From assembly GCA_964574635.1 (NCBI GenBank), contig CAZNOG010000008.1:1-64000 (forward strand): a DNA stretch of 64,000 bases, written 5' to 3'. The position numbers and the translations under genes were made by a program. Shown here piece after piece: positions 1-9,695 of the stretch. The notes below the pieces were generated by a model. That model was not told the DNA's origin. It saw only the letters and a program-made list of their open reading frames with translations, and searched no databases. How positions within the stretch are numbered: position 1 is the stretch's first letter; each line of letters opens with the position of its first letter. The DNA is from CAZNOG01 sp964574635 (lineage in GTDB: Bacteria; Bacteroidota; Bacteroidia; Flavobacteriales_D; Cryomorphaceae).

Positions 1-3000
1 TCACCGTCGTCGCAAGCGTCGCCTACGTTGGCTTCGAGGTCGGGGCAGTCGAAATTGGTAGTACACGTTACATCAACTGTAAAATTGCCCGTACCGGAAT
101 AGGTAAACACTCGCACATAGTAGGTTCCAGCCTCGGGTTGGGTCAATTCCACCGATTCCGGATTACCGCTGTCACTACACTCCACGATTTCCAATTCTCC
201 ACAAGAACCGGAGTATACGAATAGTATCAAATCCTCGGAGGCCAAGCGATCAGCAGTGACGGTGTAGTCGCTTTGACCATCCGCTTCGAAAGAATAGAAT
301 ACATCCAATGCGGAGGATGATGTCCAACCGGCACAAGTGGCCGAAATACCTGATGCCGTAGCACCTATAGTCGTGCCGGATGTGGGAACGCCGCATTCCA
401 ACGCTATTGCACCCGAACAATCGTCGTTGGACGGGGGAATGACCGGGGTGGTAAATCCAACGGACAACCAGTTTCCTACTCCGTCCTCACCACAATTTGA
501 TCGAACGTATACTTCGTAAGAGGAGTTATCGGTGAGGTCAGAAACCGTATAAGGCGAAGTTTGATTTTCGTAGGTGGGTACGGTTTCCTCGTCGGGTGCC
601 TCCCCGCCTTCGGTCATTACATATATATCGCCGGACCCTCCGTTCCAACTGATTTCAGCGGAAGAGTACGTCACATTGTCTACGGTCAAATTGGTAATGT
701 CCGGACAAGCGGGTTGAGCTCCAACCGAGAAATCATCCACATAGAGATACCACTCATAAGTGGACGTTGCTACAATCGCAACATACACATCCTGACCGGC
801 ATACTCCGATATATCGAAAGTGAACTCGTCCCAATAGCTTGGTGCGCTACCGGAGTAGATTTCCGTAAAGTCGGAAATATTCTTTCCGGTTGTGGAAATC
901 ATCACCAAGAAGGTCTCATTCCATGAAGTGGAGTTTTTCGCTGCATAGAAGGAAACAAAGTCGGAAACTCCTTCCGTTACGGTAAACTGCGGGGTAATCA
1001 ACCAGTCGTCATGAGCGAGGTTTTCATATTGCACGCGGACGGATTGGGTTCCGGTACGGGCATACACGGTGTTTGCCGTCCATGTCCTACCCTGACCGTC
1101 ATTGTCAATAACCGTCCAGCAATCGGGAATTCCATCTTCAAAGCTTTCCGTAAACGGAGCAGTGATACCGCTGCAATCCATAAGGGTAGTAAAGCTTGTG
1201 GATACCCAGTCACTCGTCTCCCCATTTTCGCAAAGAGTTCTAACCCATACATAGTAGGTGGTTTCTTCAGTCAATCCATTCAAAGAAACGTTAGAAACAT
1301 CGACAAGACTTCCTGACTCGGGTGTTTCATTTTCCGTAGTGACGGCGTATTCAAAGTTTGCGGGGTCCGCACCGGTTGTAGCTGCAATCCAACTGATGTC
1401 GGCGGAGTCGAATTCAATGTTTGAAACCGTCAAATCAGTAGGCTCCACACAGGGAAGCACAGCGGCAACATCACCGACTACCAAAGTATAATCTTCGAAT
1501 TCACCATAAGAGAAGCCGGTCACACAGGGATCAACGCTTCCTGTTTGGCTGAGCCAGTGGAGAACCACTCTCATTCTGTAAGTACCGTTGGCGGCGGAGG
1601 GTGGCACATTAAAAGAACCTTCATGCAAATTCAAGTATGCACTCGTGTGCCAAGACGTTTCCGACTCGGCAAATATGCCGTCATTGTTCCAATCAACCCA
1701 AATTCTCGATCCGAAAGTCATCGTTCCGGGTGCGGATACGGTCACGGCAACATCGAGACCCGCGTCGACATAAACCTGCATATCGCTGAAATCTCCATAT
1801 CCACCGGGTGAGAAACCCGATTCCGTATTGGAAATATTTTGATCACCCGATCCTGTTGCGGTGAAGCTGTCGATGTATCTGTCGCTGTTGGTACCTTCAG
1901 GCGTACAGTAACATGCAATACCCGATTTCAGACTTACGGAAATCTCCGCGGCGTCGAAATCATCACCACAGGTTACGGCATAGCGGAAGTCTGTGTCTTC
2001 GGTGACTCCTTCGGATACATTAAGAACGGGATCGGATTCACCTTCGATGTCGGTCCAAGTGTCTTCTCCTGCGGGAGAAGATTGCCAAATGCGTACAAGG
2101 CCGTCCGCGATACTAGATCCACCTTCCACGGAAAGTGTAAATCCTTCTTCCGCACACACCTCCACGGCGGACTCAACAGGGGTTCCCGCATCGGCGCCGG
2201 TGCAGGCATCGAGAGAGATGACGTCGATGGTAAAATCAACAGTCGATCCCCAACCGGCATTGCCACACGCCGGAACATCGGGTTCCGTGAAACCATACAC
2301 ACCGCGCACGCGCATGCGGTACAATCCGTCTGCAACTTCATTCGGAATGCTTATCTCAAAGGTTTTCGAAGCATCGCTGTTCCATGCATAAGTCACCACC
2401 TCTTCCGAATCAAACCAATTGTCGTTGTTCCAGTCTACCCAAACTTTTACGGCGTTCGATCCACCGACATAGGTAGTGTTTAGGGTAAAGGTAGCACCCG
2501 CTTCCGCTGTGAGGACCATGTGGCTCATATCCTCATATCCTCCGTCAGGTCTGGTGGTGGCGGAATAATCGATGTTTTGTATGGCACCGACTGTATTGAT
2601 TACACTCAACCGGTCGGTTCCGCTATTCGTGTAAGAAACTTCGCAATACTCCTCCGCTGCGGTAAATTCAAAAGTAGCCGTATTGGAGTATGCCGTGGAC
2701 GCGGAGTAGTTGCACGTCACCGCCAATCTCACGTATAAGACATCGCCCGGTGTTCCGATAAAGTTCAATTCTTGACCTTCAGGTGTTGAGGTGGCCAAGC
2801 TCTCCCAGTCGACTTCGTCCAGGCTGTATTCCCATGCGTAAGTGACGCCCAATCCTTGGGTATAGCCCTCTACCTCCAAGTTCACAGGAAGGGTGGAGCC
2901 GGCCGGACCCGAAGCAGGAAGAATGACGAGGTTTCCTCCCTCGGGAGTTCCTTCACATGCTACGAGAGGTGAGTCGTCACAGGACAGATTTCCGAAGGTT

Positions 3001-4367
3001 TGGGCTGTTGGACCCATTTCGCCGGTAAAAAGCACCCCATTTCCATTTGAAACGGTGAAGGCGGCCTGGTTGTCTTCATAAGAACCCCAATCGCTTATCC
3101 AAAAGGTTACGGGTCCGGAGTGGATCACCGATTGGGTGTCGTCAAATCCACCGGATCCGTACGTTCCACCTGACAACAAGGTATTGTCCTCGTCATCCTT
3201 AAGTGTCCATGTGGTGGCGTCTCCCCAACCGTCAAAGGATACATTCACGGTCCACAGGCATTCGCCTTCTTCCAAGGGGATTCCAACGCACTCACAGATT
3301 TCGGTCACGGTTTCTAGAACCGTATTGTCGTCACCGTCGTCACAGCTTTCGCCGATGTTTGCCAACAGTTCGGGGCAATCGTAATCGACGCAATCCAAGT
3401 CAACGACCATAGTGCCTTCATTGGAGGCGGAAGAGTAAGGTCGCACACGGAGGTAATAGGTTCCGCTTTCTCTGATTTCGAAACTTTCGGGAAAGTCTTG
3501 GCACGCTCCCGCTTCTTCCAGGTTTTCACAATCGTCGCCGACGAAGAGTTGGATGATGGCGTCGAAAGTTGACGATTCGGAGATGGTAAGTATCTGCGTG
3601 CCGTCGTGGACAAAGGTAAACCACAAGTCGGAGGAGCCGGTACCGGAGCAATCGTCCACTATAGAAGCGGTCGCACCTATCAGCGTAGCCGTAATTCCTT
3701 CGTTGCATTCGATGGTCGTGGCGGCGCACGCCACGTCATTCTCGGGCAAGGGAATTCCTACGCACTCGCAATTTTCGTTCAAGGTGTCCTGAACCGTATT
3801 GTCGTCACCGTCGTCACAAGAAGCGCCAATGTTGGCGTTCAGTTCCGGGCAATCGAATACGGTTTCACTTATAGTCAAAGTGTATGGCGTACTCTGTGGT
3901 GATGCGTACGTGGAAATCACGATGTAATACGTCGTCCCTGCACTTACCTGCAGCCCTCCGATGCTCAGGGGGCTGGTTGAGGTCGATGTGTGGAAACCGA
4001 CGGTATTGTCAAAGGGACAACCGGTAAAAACGTATACACCGGTCCATGATACTTGACCCGTGATATCGATGTCCAAGGTCTCGTCTTCGGATGGTGTGTA
4101 CGCGTACACCACGTCGTCACCCGTAAGGTAACTTCCCGAACCTGTGCCGTTGCCTATCGCATCGGGATCTAAAGGCGGACGGTCGCCACTGTCGTAATCG
4201 TCTCCATAGTTGGAGGTGTTGTCCGTTGTGGCGTAAGGAATGGAAATCACCTCAATTGGTACATCACAGGTGTTTCCCGTCTGGGCAACGGAGAAGTTGA
4301 CCAGTAGTAGGGGTAAAATCAGGGTACAACAGACCTTGATTAGGTTGCGTAATTGCATCTTCATCAT
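1..4367 (-). CDS. Large secreted multi-domain protein (PPC-like, GEVED, Fn3, choice-of-anchor J), 3' end missing
   Basis: The reading frame stays open to the left edge, giving about 1455 codons without the C-terminus. It starts with a signal peptide (MMKMQLRN then a hydrophobic stretch ending NFSVAQ). After it come PPC-like beta domains (residues about 35-170, 205-325 and 1310-1435), two GEVED-type domains marked by VDWNNDN and VDWNNDG (about 635-700 and 880-945), Fn3-like segments, and a cleaved-adhesin/choice-of-anchor J domain with the DDWLITPQF motif (about 1065-1210). A cysteine-rich linker, CPxLxANxGxxCDDGDxNT followed by CxCVGxP, occurs at about 175, 330 and again at the window edge. 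Such architectures are typical of cell-surface or secreted Bacteroidota proteins exported by Sec and then type IX secretion. A C-terminal sorting domain is expected but lies outside the window. ATGs at 4364 and 4358 are alternative starts. The exact substrate or role is not recognisable. Confidence 0.85.
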   Translation of the reverse strand, partial: MMKMQLRNLIKVCCTLILPLLLVNFSVAQTGNTCDVPIEVISIPYATTDNTSNYGDDYDSGDRPPLDPDAIGNGTGSGSYLTGDDVVYAYTPSEDETLDIDITGQVSWTGVYVFTGCPFDNTVGFHTSTSTSPLSIGGLQVSAGTTYYIVISTYASPQSTPYTLTISETVFDCPELNANIGASCDDGDDNTVQDTLNENCECVGIPLPENDVACAATTIECNEGITATLIGATASIVDDCSGTGSSDLWFTFVHDGTQILTISESSTFDAIIQLFVGDDCENLEEAGACQDFPESFEIRESGTYYLRVRPYSSASNEGTMVVDLDCVDYDCPELLANIGESCDDGDDNTVLETVTEICECVGIPLEEGECLWTVNVSFDGWGDATTWTLKDDEDNTLLSGGTYGSGGFDDTQSVIHSGPVTFWISDWGSYEDNQAAFTVSNGNGVLFTGEMGPTAQTFGNLSCDDSPLVACEGTPEGGNLVILPASGPAGSTLPVNLEVEGYTQGLGVTYAWEYSLDEVDWESLATSTPEGQELNFIGTPGDVLYVRLAVTCNYSASTAYSNTATFEFTAAEEYCEVSYTNSGTDRLSVINTVGAIQNIDYSATTRPDGGYEDMSHMVLTAEAGATFTLNTTYVGGSNAVKVWVDWNNDNWFDSEEVVTYAWNSDASKTFEISIPNEVADGLYRMRVRGVYGFTEPDVPACGNAGWGSTVDFTIDVISLDACTGADAGTPVESAVEVCAEEGFTLSVEGGSSIADGLVRIWQSSPAGEDTWTDIEGESDPVLNVSEGVTEDTDFRYAVTCGDDFDAAEISVSLKSGIACYCTPEGTNSDRYIDSFTATGSGDQNISNTESGFSPGGYGDFSDMQVYVDAGLDVAVTVSAPGTMTFGSRIWVDWNNDGIFAESETSWHTSAYLNLHEGSFNVPPSAANGTYRMRVVLHWLSQTGSVDPCVTGFSYGEFEDYTLVVGDVAAVLPCVEPTDLTVSNIEFDSADISWIAATTGADPANFEYAVTTENETPESGSLVDVSNVSLNGLTEETTYYVWVRTLCENGETSDWVSTSFTTLMDCSGITAPFTESFEDGIPDCWTVIDNDGQGRTWTANTVYARTGTQSVRVQYENLAHDDWLITPQFTVTEGVSDFVSFYAAKNSTSWNETFLVMISTTGKNISDFTEIYSGSAPSYWDEFTFDISEYAGQDVYVAIVATSTYEWYLYVDDFSVGAQPACPDITNLTVDNVTYSSAEISWNGGSGDIYVMTEGGEAPDEETVPTYENQTSPYTVSDLTDNSSYEVYVRSNCGEDGVGNWLSVGFTTPVIPPSNDDCSGAIALECGVPTSGTTIGATASGISATCAGWTSSSALDVFYSFEADGQSDYTVTADRLASEDLILFVYSGSCGELEIVECSDSGNPESVELTQPEAGTYYVRVFTYSGTGNFTVDVTCTTNFDCPDLEANVGDACDDG

Positions 4368-4767
4368 CTGATGGTTTTAATTATTAAATCGGTTACAGCC
4401 CCGCGATCCCGACGATTGGGGTCAGGATGGGTGCATGAATAAAAAGTCCATCTTTCGATGAACCGGTGGTTTTGAGCGATAAAACTAAGCCAATAAAAAG
4501 TATTTCGCAAATGGAATTTGAAAAATGCGAATATCGAGTTCGGTGATTCAGAGGTTTTTTCGCAATTTTCGATTCAACGCCAATGGCTCAAACCCAATGT
4601 ACAGTGGGCGTATCGGCGGGGATTTCGGTATGTGTCTATGCGCAGTTTTTGACATAAGCTTCGGCGAAAATCCGAGGTGCACTAAATTCCGAAGCACAAA
4701 AAAAGCCGCCCCGTTTCGGGGGCGGCTTCCGTCGATTTCGACTTGTTTTATCCGGTGACGTGTGCGA
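4368..4767. other. 400-bp intergenic region between rpsA and the large secreted protein gene
   Basis: I see no credible gene here. The left half must hold the promoter and leader of the minus-strand secreted-protein gene; it is AT-rich around 4380-4520, but no clean TAnnTTTG box stands out. The right end carries the rpsA terminator, listed separately. Confidence 0.5.
4697..4729 (-). terminator. Rho-independent terminator of rpsA
   Basis: Read on the minus strand, AAGCCGCCCC pairs with GGGGCGGCTT around a short loop and is followed directly by a run of seven Ts. It lies about 40 bp past the rpsA stop codon, so it most likely ends the rpsA transcript. Confidence 0.9.
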
Positions 4768-7062
4768 TTACTCGTCGCCGGTGTTGTCATCGGCATCTTT
4801 GGACTCTTCGGATTTCTCATTCGAAGTATCGTCGGATGCTTTGTCCGCTTTTTTCTTGGCCTTTGCTTTGGCCTTGGCGGATTCGTCTTCTTCCATTTCC
4901 TGCTTGAGGCCGGCGAGGACGTCGAGGTCGCCCAAGGTGGTCTTTTCTTGGCTTCCCTGGATGTTTTTCACCGCGCGGGAAGCTTCCAAAGACTGGGCGC
5001 GTCGCTCGGCGCCTTCCTTGATCTTGGTCAATTTCGGATCCTCTTCGAAGGTGCGTACGTGTGAGGCCAAGATTCGTCGTTGGTTTTTGTTGAATTCCAA
5101 AATGACGAAATCGAGTTTCTCATCGATTTTGGCCGAACTTCCGTCCGCTTTCCTCAGGTGTTTTACCGGTACGACGGCTTCCACGCCATAAGGCAGGGTA
5201 ACGGTGGCCGTGTTGTTTTCGATGCCGGTAACCGTTCCTTCGTGGGTGCTGCCTTCGACGAAGAGCGTTTCGAACACATCCCATGGGTTTTCCTCCAATT
5301 GTTTGTGTCCGAGGCTGAGTCGACGGTTTTCCTGATCCACTTCGAGAACCACCACTTCCAGTTCGTCGCCGATGTTGCAGAATTCAGAGGGGTGCTTGAT
5401 TTTCTTCGACCAGCTCAGGTCGGAGATGTGAACCAAGCCGTCCACTCCTTCTTCGAGCTCCACGAAAATACCGAAGTTGGTGAAGTTTCTCACGATGGAT
5501 TTGTGCTTGCTGCCAACGGGGTATTTTTCGGCGATGTTCGCCCATGGGTCCGGCATGAGTTGCTTGATGCCCAGAGACATTTTTCGCTCTTCGTTGTCGA
5601 GGGTCAATACCACGGCTTCCACTTCGTCTCCTACTTTGAGGAAATCCTGTGCACTGCGCAGGTGTTGGGACCACGACATTTCGCTGACGTGGATAAGGCC
5701 TTCCACTCCGGGGGCCACTTCCACGAATGCTCCGTAATCGGCCATCACCACGACTTTGCCTTTCACCTTGCTGCCCACTTGGATGTCGTCGCCGAGGTTT
5801 TCCCACGGGTGAGGGGTGAGCTGTTTGAGGCCGAGGGCGATTCGTTTCTTGTCGTCGTCGAAGTCGAGGATAACCACGTTGAGTTTTTGGTCGAGCTCCA
5901 CCACCTCTTCGGGATGGTTGATGCGACCCCAGCTCAAGTCGGTGATGTGGATGAGTCCGTCCACGCCTCCCAGGTCGATGAACACACCGTAGGAGGTAAT
6001 GTTCTTCACGGTACCTTCGAGTACCTGACCTTTTTCGAGACCGGCGATGATCTGTTTCTTCTGCTCTTCGAGCTCGGCTTCGATCAGCGCTTTGTGCGAA
6101 ACCACCACGTTTTTGAACTCGTGGTTGATTTTCACGACTTTGAATTCCATGCGCTTGCCTACGTACATGTCGTAGTCGCGGATGGGCTTGACGTCGATTT
6201 GCGATCCCGGCAAGAAGGCCTCCAAACCGAATACGTCGGCGATAAGACCTCCTTTCGTGCGGCACTTGATGGAACCGGTGATGATCTCGTCGTTTTCAAG
6301 GGCTTGGTTCACCAATCTCCACGCCTCGTGCATGCGCGCGGTTTTGTGGGAGATGTCCAAGCGGCCCTCTTTGTCTTCGAGGCTTTCTACGTATACATCC
6401 ACCTTGTCGCCTACGGCCAAGTCGGGGTTGTAGCGGAACTCCGAAGCGGAGATTACTCCTTCCGACTTGTAGTTGATGTTGACGATCACTTCTTTTTTGG
6501 TGATGTCGACGATGGTGCCTTTCACCACTTCACCTTCTTGAACGGCGTTCAGGGTGTCGTCGTAGAGGGCGTCCAATTTTTCCCTTTCTTCGGGAGCGTA
6601 TCGGTCTTCTTTGTCTTCGTATTTTCCCCAATCGAAATTTTCGGGGTCGAATTGCTCTCCGCCTTCGTAGAGGTTGATTTCCTCTTCGTCCTCTTCCTGG
6701 CCTTCTTCTTCCACAAGTTTGGCGACTTCGATGATTTCATCGTCGCTTTCGTCGTCGCGGGAGATGCGCTTCTTCTTTTTCTTGGGTTTCTTGGCGTCGG
6801 TGTCGTCTTCCACCTCAGAGGTGGGCTCTTCGCCTTCCTCTTTTTCTTCCGCCTTTACTTTTTCCTGCTTTTCGGCGGATTTGGGCGGGGTTTTCGCACC
6901 TTCCTCCTTCTTGGCAGGTTCTTCGGCACTGTTTTCAGGCTTTGTTTCGGATTTGTTTTCCGAAGTGGCTTCCGCCTTGTTTTTAGGGGTTTCCACTTTG
7001 GTTTCGGCTTCACGCACTTGGTTTTCCTCGTTGCGATCCACGTTTTGTTCTTCGTTTGCCAT
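4768..7062 (-). CDS. rpsA: 30S ribosomal protein S1
   Basis: This is the RNA-binding ribosomal protein that helps load mRNA on the 30S subunit. Six S1/OB-fold repeats follow each other from about residue 176 to 670. The later ones carry the usual S1 cores (for example GVFIDLGGVDGLIHITDLSW near 355 and the related GVEGLIHVSEMSW near 450). The protein is 764 residues, well above the roughly 560 of the E. coli protein. The extra length is an acidic and lysine-rich N-terminal tail of about 170 residues (Glu/Lys blocks, KKPKKKKKR near 92-100) plus a charged C-terminal tail. Extended S1 tails are common in Bacteroidota. A promoter box lies about 100 bp upstream and a strong terminator just downstream, so the gene looks monocistronic. 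In Bacteroidota S1 acts largely without Shine-Dalgarno pairing. Confidence 0.97.
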   Translation of the reverse strand: MANEEQNVDRNEENQVREAETKVETPKNKAEATSENKSETKPENSAEEPAKKEEGAKTPPKSAEKQEKVKAEEKEEGEEPTSEVEDDTDAKKPKKKKKRISRDDESDDEIIEVAKLVEEEGQEEDEEEINLYEGGEQFDPENFDWGKYEDKEDRYAPEEREKLDALYDDTLNAVQEGEVVKGTIVDITKKEVIVNINYKSEGVISASEFRYNPDLAVGDKVDVYVESLEDKEGRLDISHKTARMHEAWRLVNQALENDEIITGSIKCRTKGGLIADVFGLEAFLPGSQIDVKPIRDYDMYVGKRMEFKVVKINHEFKNVVVSHKALIEAELEEQKKQIIAGLEKGQVLEGTVKNITSYGVFIDLGGVDGLIHITDLSWGRINHPEEVVELDQKLNVVILDFDDDKKRIALGLKQLTPHPWENLGDDIQVGSKVKGKVVVMADYGAFVEVAPGVEGLIHVSEMSWSQHLRSAQDFLKVGDEVEAVVLTLDNEERKMSLGIKQLMPDPWANIAEKYPVGSKHKSIVRNFTNFGIFVELEEGVDGLVHISDLSWSKKIKHPSEFCNIGDELEVVVLEVDQENRRLSLGHKQLEENPWDVFETLFVEGSTHEGTVTGIENNTATVTLPYGVEAVVPVKHLRKADGSSAKIDEKLDFVILEFNKNQRRILASHVRTFEEDPKLTKIKEGAERRAQSLEASRAVKNIQGSQEKTTLGDLDVLAGLKQEMEEDESAKAKAKAKKKADKASDDTSNEKSEESKDADDNTGDE

Positions 7063-7086
7063 TTTGTTTTCGGCTCACATTTGTAT

Positions 7087-7107
7087 CCCGCATCGCGGTA
7101 TGCGGGA
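7087..7107. other. Short inverted repeat in the rpsA 5' leader
   Basis: CCCGCAT and ATGCGGG are perfectly complementary around a six-base loop, about 25 bp upstream of the rpsA start and downstream of its predicted promoter. In the mRNA it would form a small hairpin next to the start codon. S1 genes are often autoregulated through their leaders, so a regulatory role is possible but only inferred. Confidence 0.4.
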
Positions 7108-7156
7108 GGGGTTTGACATTGAGGCGGTACCGCTGCCCGCCGATTTTAAAAGGGCA

Positions 7157-7164
7157 CAAATGTA
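7157..7164 (-). promoter_or_regulatory. Candidate -7 promoter box for rpsA
   Basis: On the minus strand the box reads TACATTTG, a full match to the Bacteroidota TAnnTTTG consensus, about 95 bp upstream of the rpsA start. No good TTTG-like -33 element is seen at 19-21 bp spacing. Confidence 0.6.
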
Positions 7165-7220
7165 AGGAATACTTTTGGTTTTTTCACCATGATCGTCAAG
7201 GGATTTGAAATTGTGGGGAT

Positions 7221-7375
7221 GAGTCGCGCCGCGCGAGGCCGGACGCCGGCATCCTTTCCGTTCGGCCGGGGATGGTGATGCCGCCACGACGGGGCGATAC
7301 GTGAGCCCCCGTGGTGGCATGCAACACCGCCCGGGCGACGCGAAAGATATAGGCGGTAGGCCGACCCCGCCCAAG
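7221..7375 (-). repeat. Dispersed palindromic element, copy A
   Basis: This is a GC-rich, non-coding, nested inverted repeat in the gap between rpsA and the gene ending at 7482. The inner arms are 7280-7294 and 7306-7318 (GCCGCCACGACGGGG against CCCCCGTGGTGGC). The outer arms are around 7244-7260 and 7341-7356. On the minus strand its 3' end reads GGATGCCGGCGTCC and its 5' part GGGGTCGG..TACCGCCT..TATCT; the same blocks occur in the copy at 32400-32545. The rest of the 419-bp gap shows no gene. A small GGGGCG/CGCCCC hairpin lies at about 7435-7452 just after the upstream gene's stop. Confidence 0.75.
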
Positions 7376-7481
7376 GGGATTTTCCACCTAAGGACCGGAA
7401 CTAGAATCCGAGAACGGTCGTGCCTATTATATGAGGGGCGGGGACGCGCCCCGAAAAGTAAATGGTTAAGGAAGGAGCAAT

Positions 7482-9497
7482 TTAGTTTTTGAGCACGAAA
7501 ACCACGTCTTGCGCGGTGTATGGCTTGCCGGACCCGTCGCGGTAGAAAATGACGTACCGGTAATATCCCGCCGGCACGAAGTCGCCTTTGTACGTGCCGT
7601 TCCAGCCTTCGTCGATGCGGTCTGTTTCAAATATCCGCTCGCCCCACTTGCCGTAAATTTCCATGCGGAAGCTCGAAAAATCGATGAATCCGGCCACGGG
7701 TTTGAATACGTCGTTGAATCCTCCCAACACGATGGAATTTGGAATCCAGACCGCGGGGGGTTGGGAAATGCACACGACGTTGGAAAGGGCTTTGGATCCG
7801 TTCGGCCCGCCCTCCACGGCTTGGATGCGGTAACAGAATCGGCCGGCGTTGGTGCGGAAAGCTTCGACGTCTTCGATGAACTGGAACACGTCGGGGTCGA
7901 GTGTGGCGAAAACGGATTGATTTTCTTCGGTGTTGAAGGACCGTAGCACTTCGTAATGGGCCACTCCGCCGTCCCACTCGCCGTATTCGCTCCAGTTGAG
8001 CCGGTTGCTGACGCTGGAACTGTCGGCCACGGCCTCGAGTACGATGTTTCGCGCTCGGTTGGTCTCGCCCAAGACGTTGCCGCACCCATCGATCACTTGT
8101 ATATAATAGGTGTAAACTTGGTCTGCAGGCGACACGTCGGTATCGAGGTAGGTGATGACCGGCGCGTTTTCACCGGCCAGTTTCCCCAAGCTGCGGAAGG
8201 GGCCGTCGCCGGCGGAACGGAACAATTCGTAGCTCGCGCCTTCGCCGCCGGGATCGTGAGACACCGCCACTTCAATCGCGCCTTGGCCCGCGCTGACGTA
8301 GTCGATGGCGAAGTGCTCGGGAACAGGGGGATAATTGGGCACGACGCAGGCGCCGTTGGAGGTCGAAGGGCGCTGGTCGCCCAAGCTCCGGGCCTCGACG
8401 AAAAAGCAATACTCGCGGTTGGGTTGAACGGGGGCCTCGAAGAAAACTTCGTCGGAGTCCGCGCTGCCCATTTCGACGGGTGGCTGCCCGTCGGTCATGG
8501 CGTAGATGACGTATCGATCCACGCCCTCGGGCCAACCTTCGTACGGCGACCAAGCCACCAATGCCGACAGCTCGCACTCGGTGTGGTACACCTGTGCATA
8601 CATGGTGGTGTGGGTGAAGTTGAAGTTCTGCTCGTTTCCGCAATTGTCTTCGGCGCGCACCCCGAAGGTGGTGCTGCCGTTGTCGACTGCGTCGGTGTAG
8701 GTGAACTGCGTGGGTTCGCCCGCGAGGACTTCACCGACGTCCACGTAGGTTTGTGCTTGGAGATCGATGTTTTGGATGACGTATTTGGCGAGGTCGGGGC
8801 TCGACACGGGGTGCCAGAATATGGTGACGTCGCCCGTGACGGGATCGGTGAGGATGGTTTCCACTTCAGGAATGGGCGGGCCGAGCAAGTCCTGAAATTC
8901 TCCCGACACGGGCCGGGAACCGGTTTGGCAATATTCCGAGTCGAAGCGGATGCGGTATTCGATATTCACGGACTCACCGCATTGGCCGTAAATGGTGTCT
9001 TTGTACTGGGTGGCGTTGGCGGGAAGTTGGGCGAGCAACTGGTAGCCGCCCGGCAAGATGCGCCTGTCCAACAAGAATGTGCTTCCGGGGGGCGGGGGAT
9101 CGAGGGGGAGATTCCAGGACAAATTCGCCACGGAGCCCAGATTCGTGGAATTCAGCTGCAACAGGAGCGTGCTGATGGTTTGGGAGGTGACTTGTTCGGA
9201 TCCGCCGATGACCCGGATGAAATATTTGACCACTTGTGTGGTGGCGTCGACATTGGCGTCGATGAACGTGTTTTGCGTGGGGGGCAGATCGGCGATGGAC
9301 ACGAATCCGGCGCCGAGATTGCGGAAAATCCGGAAGGTATACCCGGGCTGCATGTCGACCGGGATGTTCCAATTCACCTCGACCGTACCATCGGGCAGTA
9401 TGACGGCGCAGAGGGAATCGGGTGGGGATTGTGCGCGCACGTGGGAAACCACCGAAAACATGGCCGCAAACATCAACGGAACGAGGAGTTTGTGCAT
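7482..9497 (-). CDS. Secreted Fn3-repeat protein with gliding-motility/type B T9SS C-terminal domain
   Basis: I place the start at ATG 9497, which opens a signal peptide (MHKLLVPLMF, cleavage near VRAQS). A further in-frame TTG at 9533 would only prepend a non-hydrophobic stretch. The mature protein is a string of fibronectin type III-like beta domains of about 90-100 residues each (EVNWNIP, LSWNLPL, VTIFWHPVSS, LNWSEYGEW are typical strands). The last about 90 residues match the CHU_C/gliding-motility-associated module (WIPNSIVLGGFNDVFKP, IYGKWGERIFETD, GWNGTYKGDFVPAGYYRYVI). That module is a type B signal for type IX secretion and surface attachment. The predicted role is a surface-anchored adhesin or structural protein; no enzymatic domain is visible. 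A promoter with both boxes lies at 9572-9602. Confidence 0.88.
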   Translation of the reverse strand: MHKLLVPLMFAAMFSVVSHVRAQSPPDSLCAVILPDGTVEVNWNIPVDMQPGYTFRIFRNLGAGFVSIADLPPTQNTFIDANVDATTQVVKYFIRVIGGSEQVTSQTISTLLLQLNSTNLGSVANLSWNLPLDPPPPGSTFLLDRRILPGGYQLLAQLPANATQYKDTIYGQCGESVNIEYRIRFDSEYCQTGSRPVSGEFQDLLGPPIPEVETILTDPVTGDVTIFWHPVSSPDLAKYVIQNIDLQAQTYVDVGEVLAGEPTQFTYTDAVDNGSTTFGVRAEDNCGNEQNFNFTHTTMYAQVYHTECELSALVAWSPYEGWPEGVDRYVIYAMTDGQPPVEMGSADSDEVFFEAPVQPNREYCFFVEARSLGDQRPSTSNGACVVPNYPPVPEHFAIDYVSAGQGAIEVAVSHDPGGEGASYELFRSAGDGPFRSLGKLAGENAPVITYLDTDVSPADQVYTYYIQVIDGCGNVLGETNRARNIVLEAVADSSSVSNRLNWSEYGEWDGGVAHYEVLRSFNTEENQSVFATLDPDVFQFIEDVEAFRTNAGRFCYRIQAVEGGPNGSKALSNVVCISQPPAVWIPNSIVLGGFNDVFKPVAGFIDFSSFRMEIYGKWGERIFETDRIDEGWNGTYKGDFVPAGYYRYVIFYRDGSGKPYTAQDVVFVLKN

Positions 9498-9571
9498 GGT
9501 GGTTGGTATGTGTGGTATGACCGGCAATTTCAATCGCTTAACGGTGGTGAGGCCTCAATATTATGATGTTT

Positions 9572-9602
9572 CAAAATGATAAATGTTGCCTGATTTTGCA
9601 AA
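9572..9602 (-). promoter_or_regulatory. Promoter of the type B sorting-domain protein gene
   Basis: On the minus strand TTTG (9599-9602) is followed after 19 bp by TCATTTTG (9572-9579), one mismatch from TAnnTTTG. Box identity and spacing fit the Bacteroidota housekeeping promoter. It places transcription start near 9565 and supports the ATG at 9497. Confidence 0.65.
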
Positions 9603-9695
9603 GTTCGCAGTTCCGGGCACGTCATCGGGAATGCTCGTCGAAAACTTATCATGAAATTTCCGGTGGTACATCCGCCGGCCTCTCTTCGAGGCGAA

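Noticed and set aside
5080..7116. 678-codon open frame antisense to rpsA
   Set aside because: It is the exact shadow of the S1 gene, rich in Phe/Val/His as expected from reverse-complemented Lys/Glu codons, with no domain or signal. rpsA has full family motifs, promoter and terminator.
7956..9566. 536-codon open frame antisense to the type B sorting-domain gene
   Set aside because: Low stop-codon frequency opposite GC-rich codons explains it; the opposite strand has a signal peptide, Fn3 repeats and a sorting domain.
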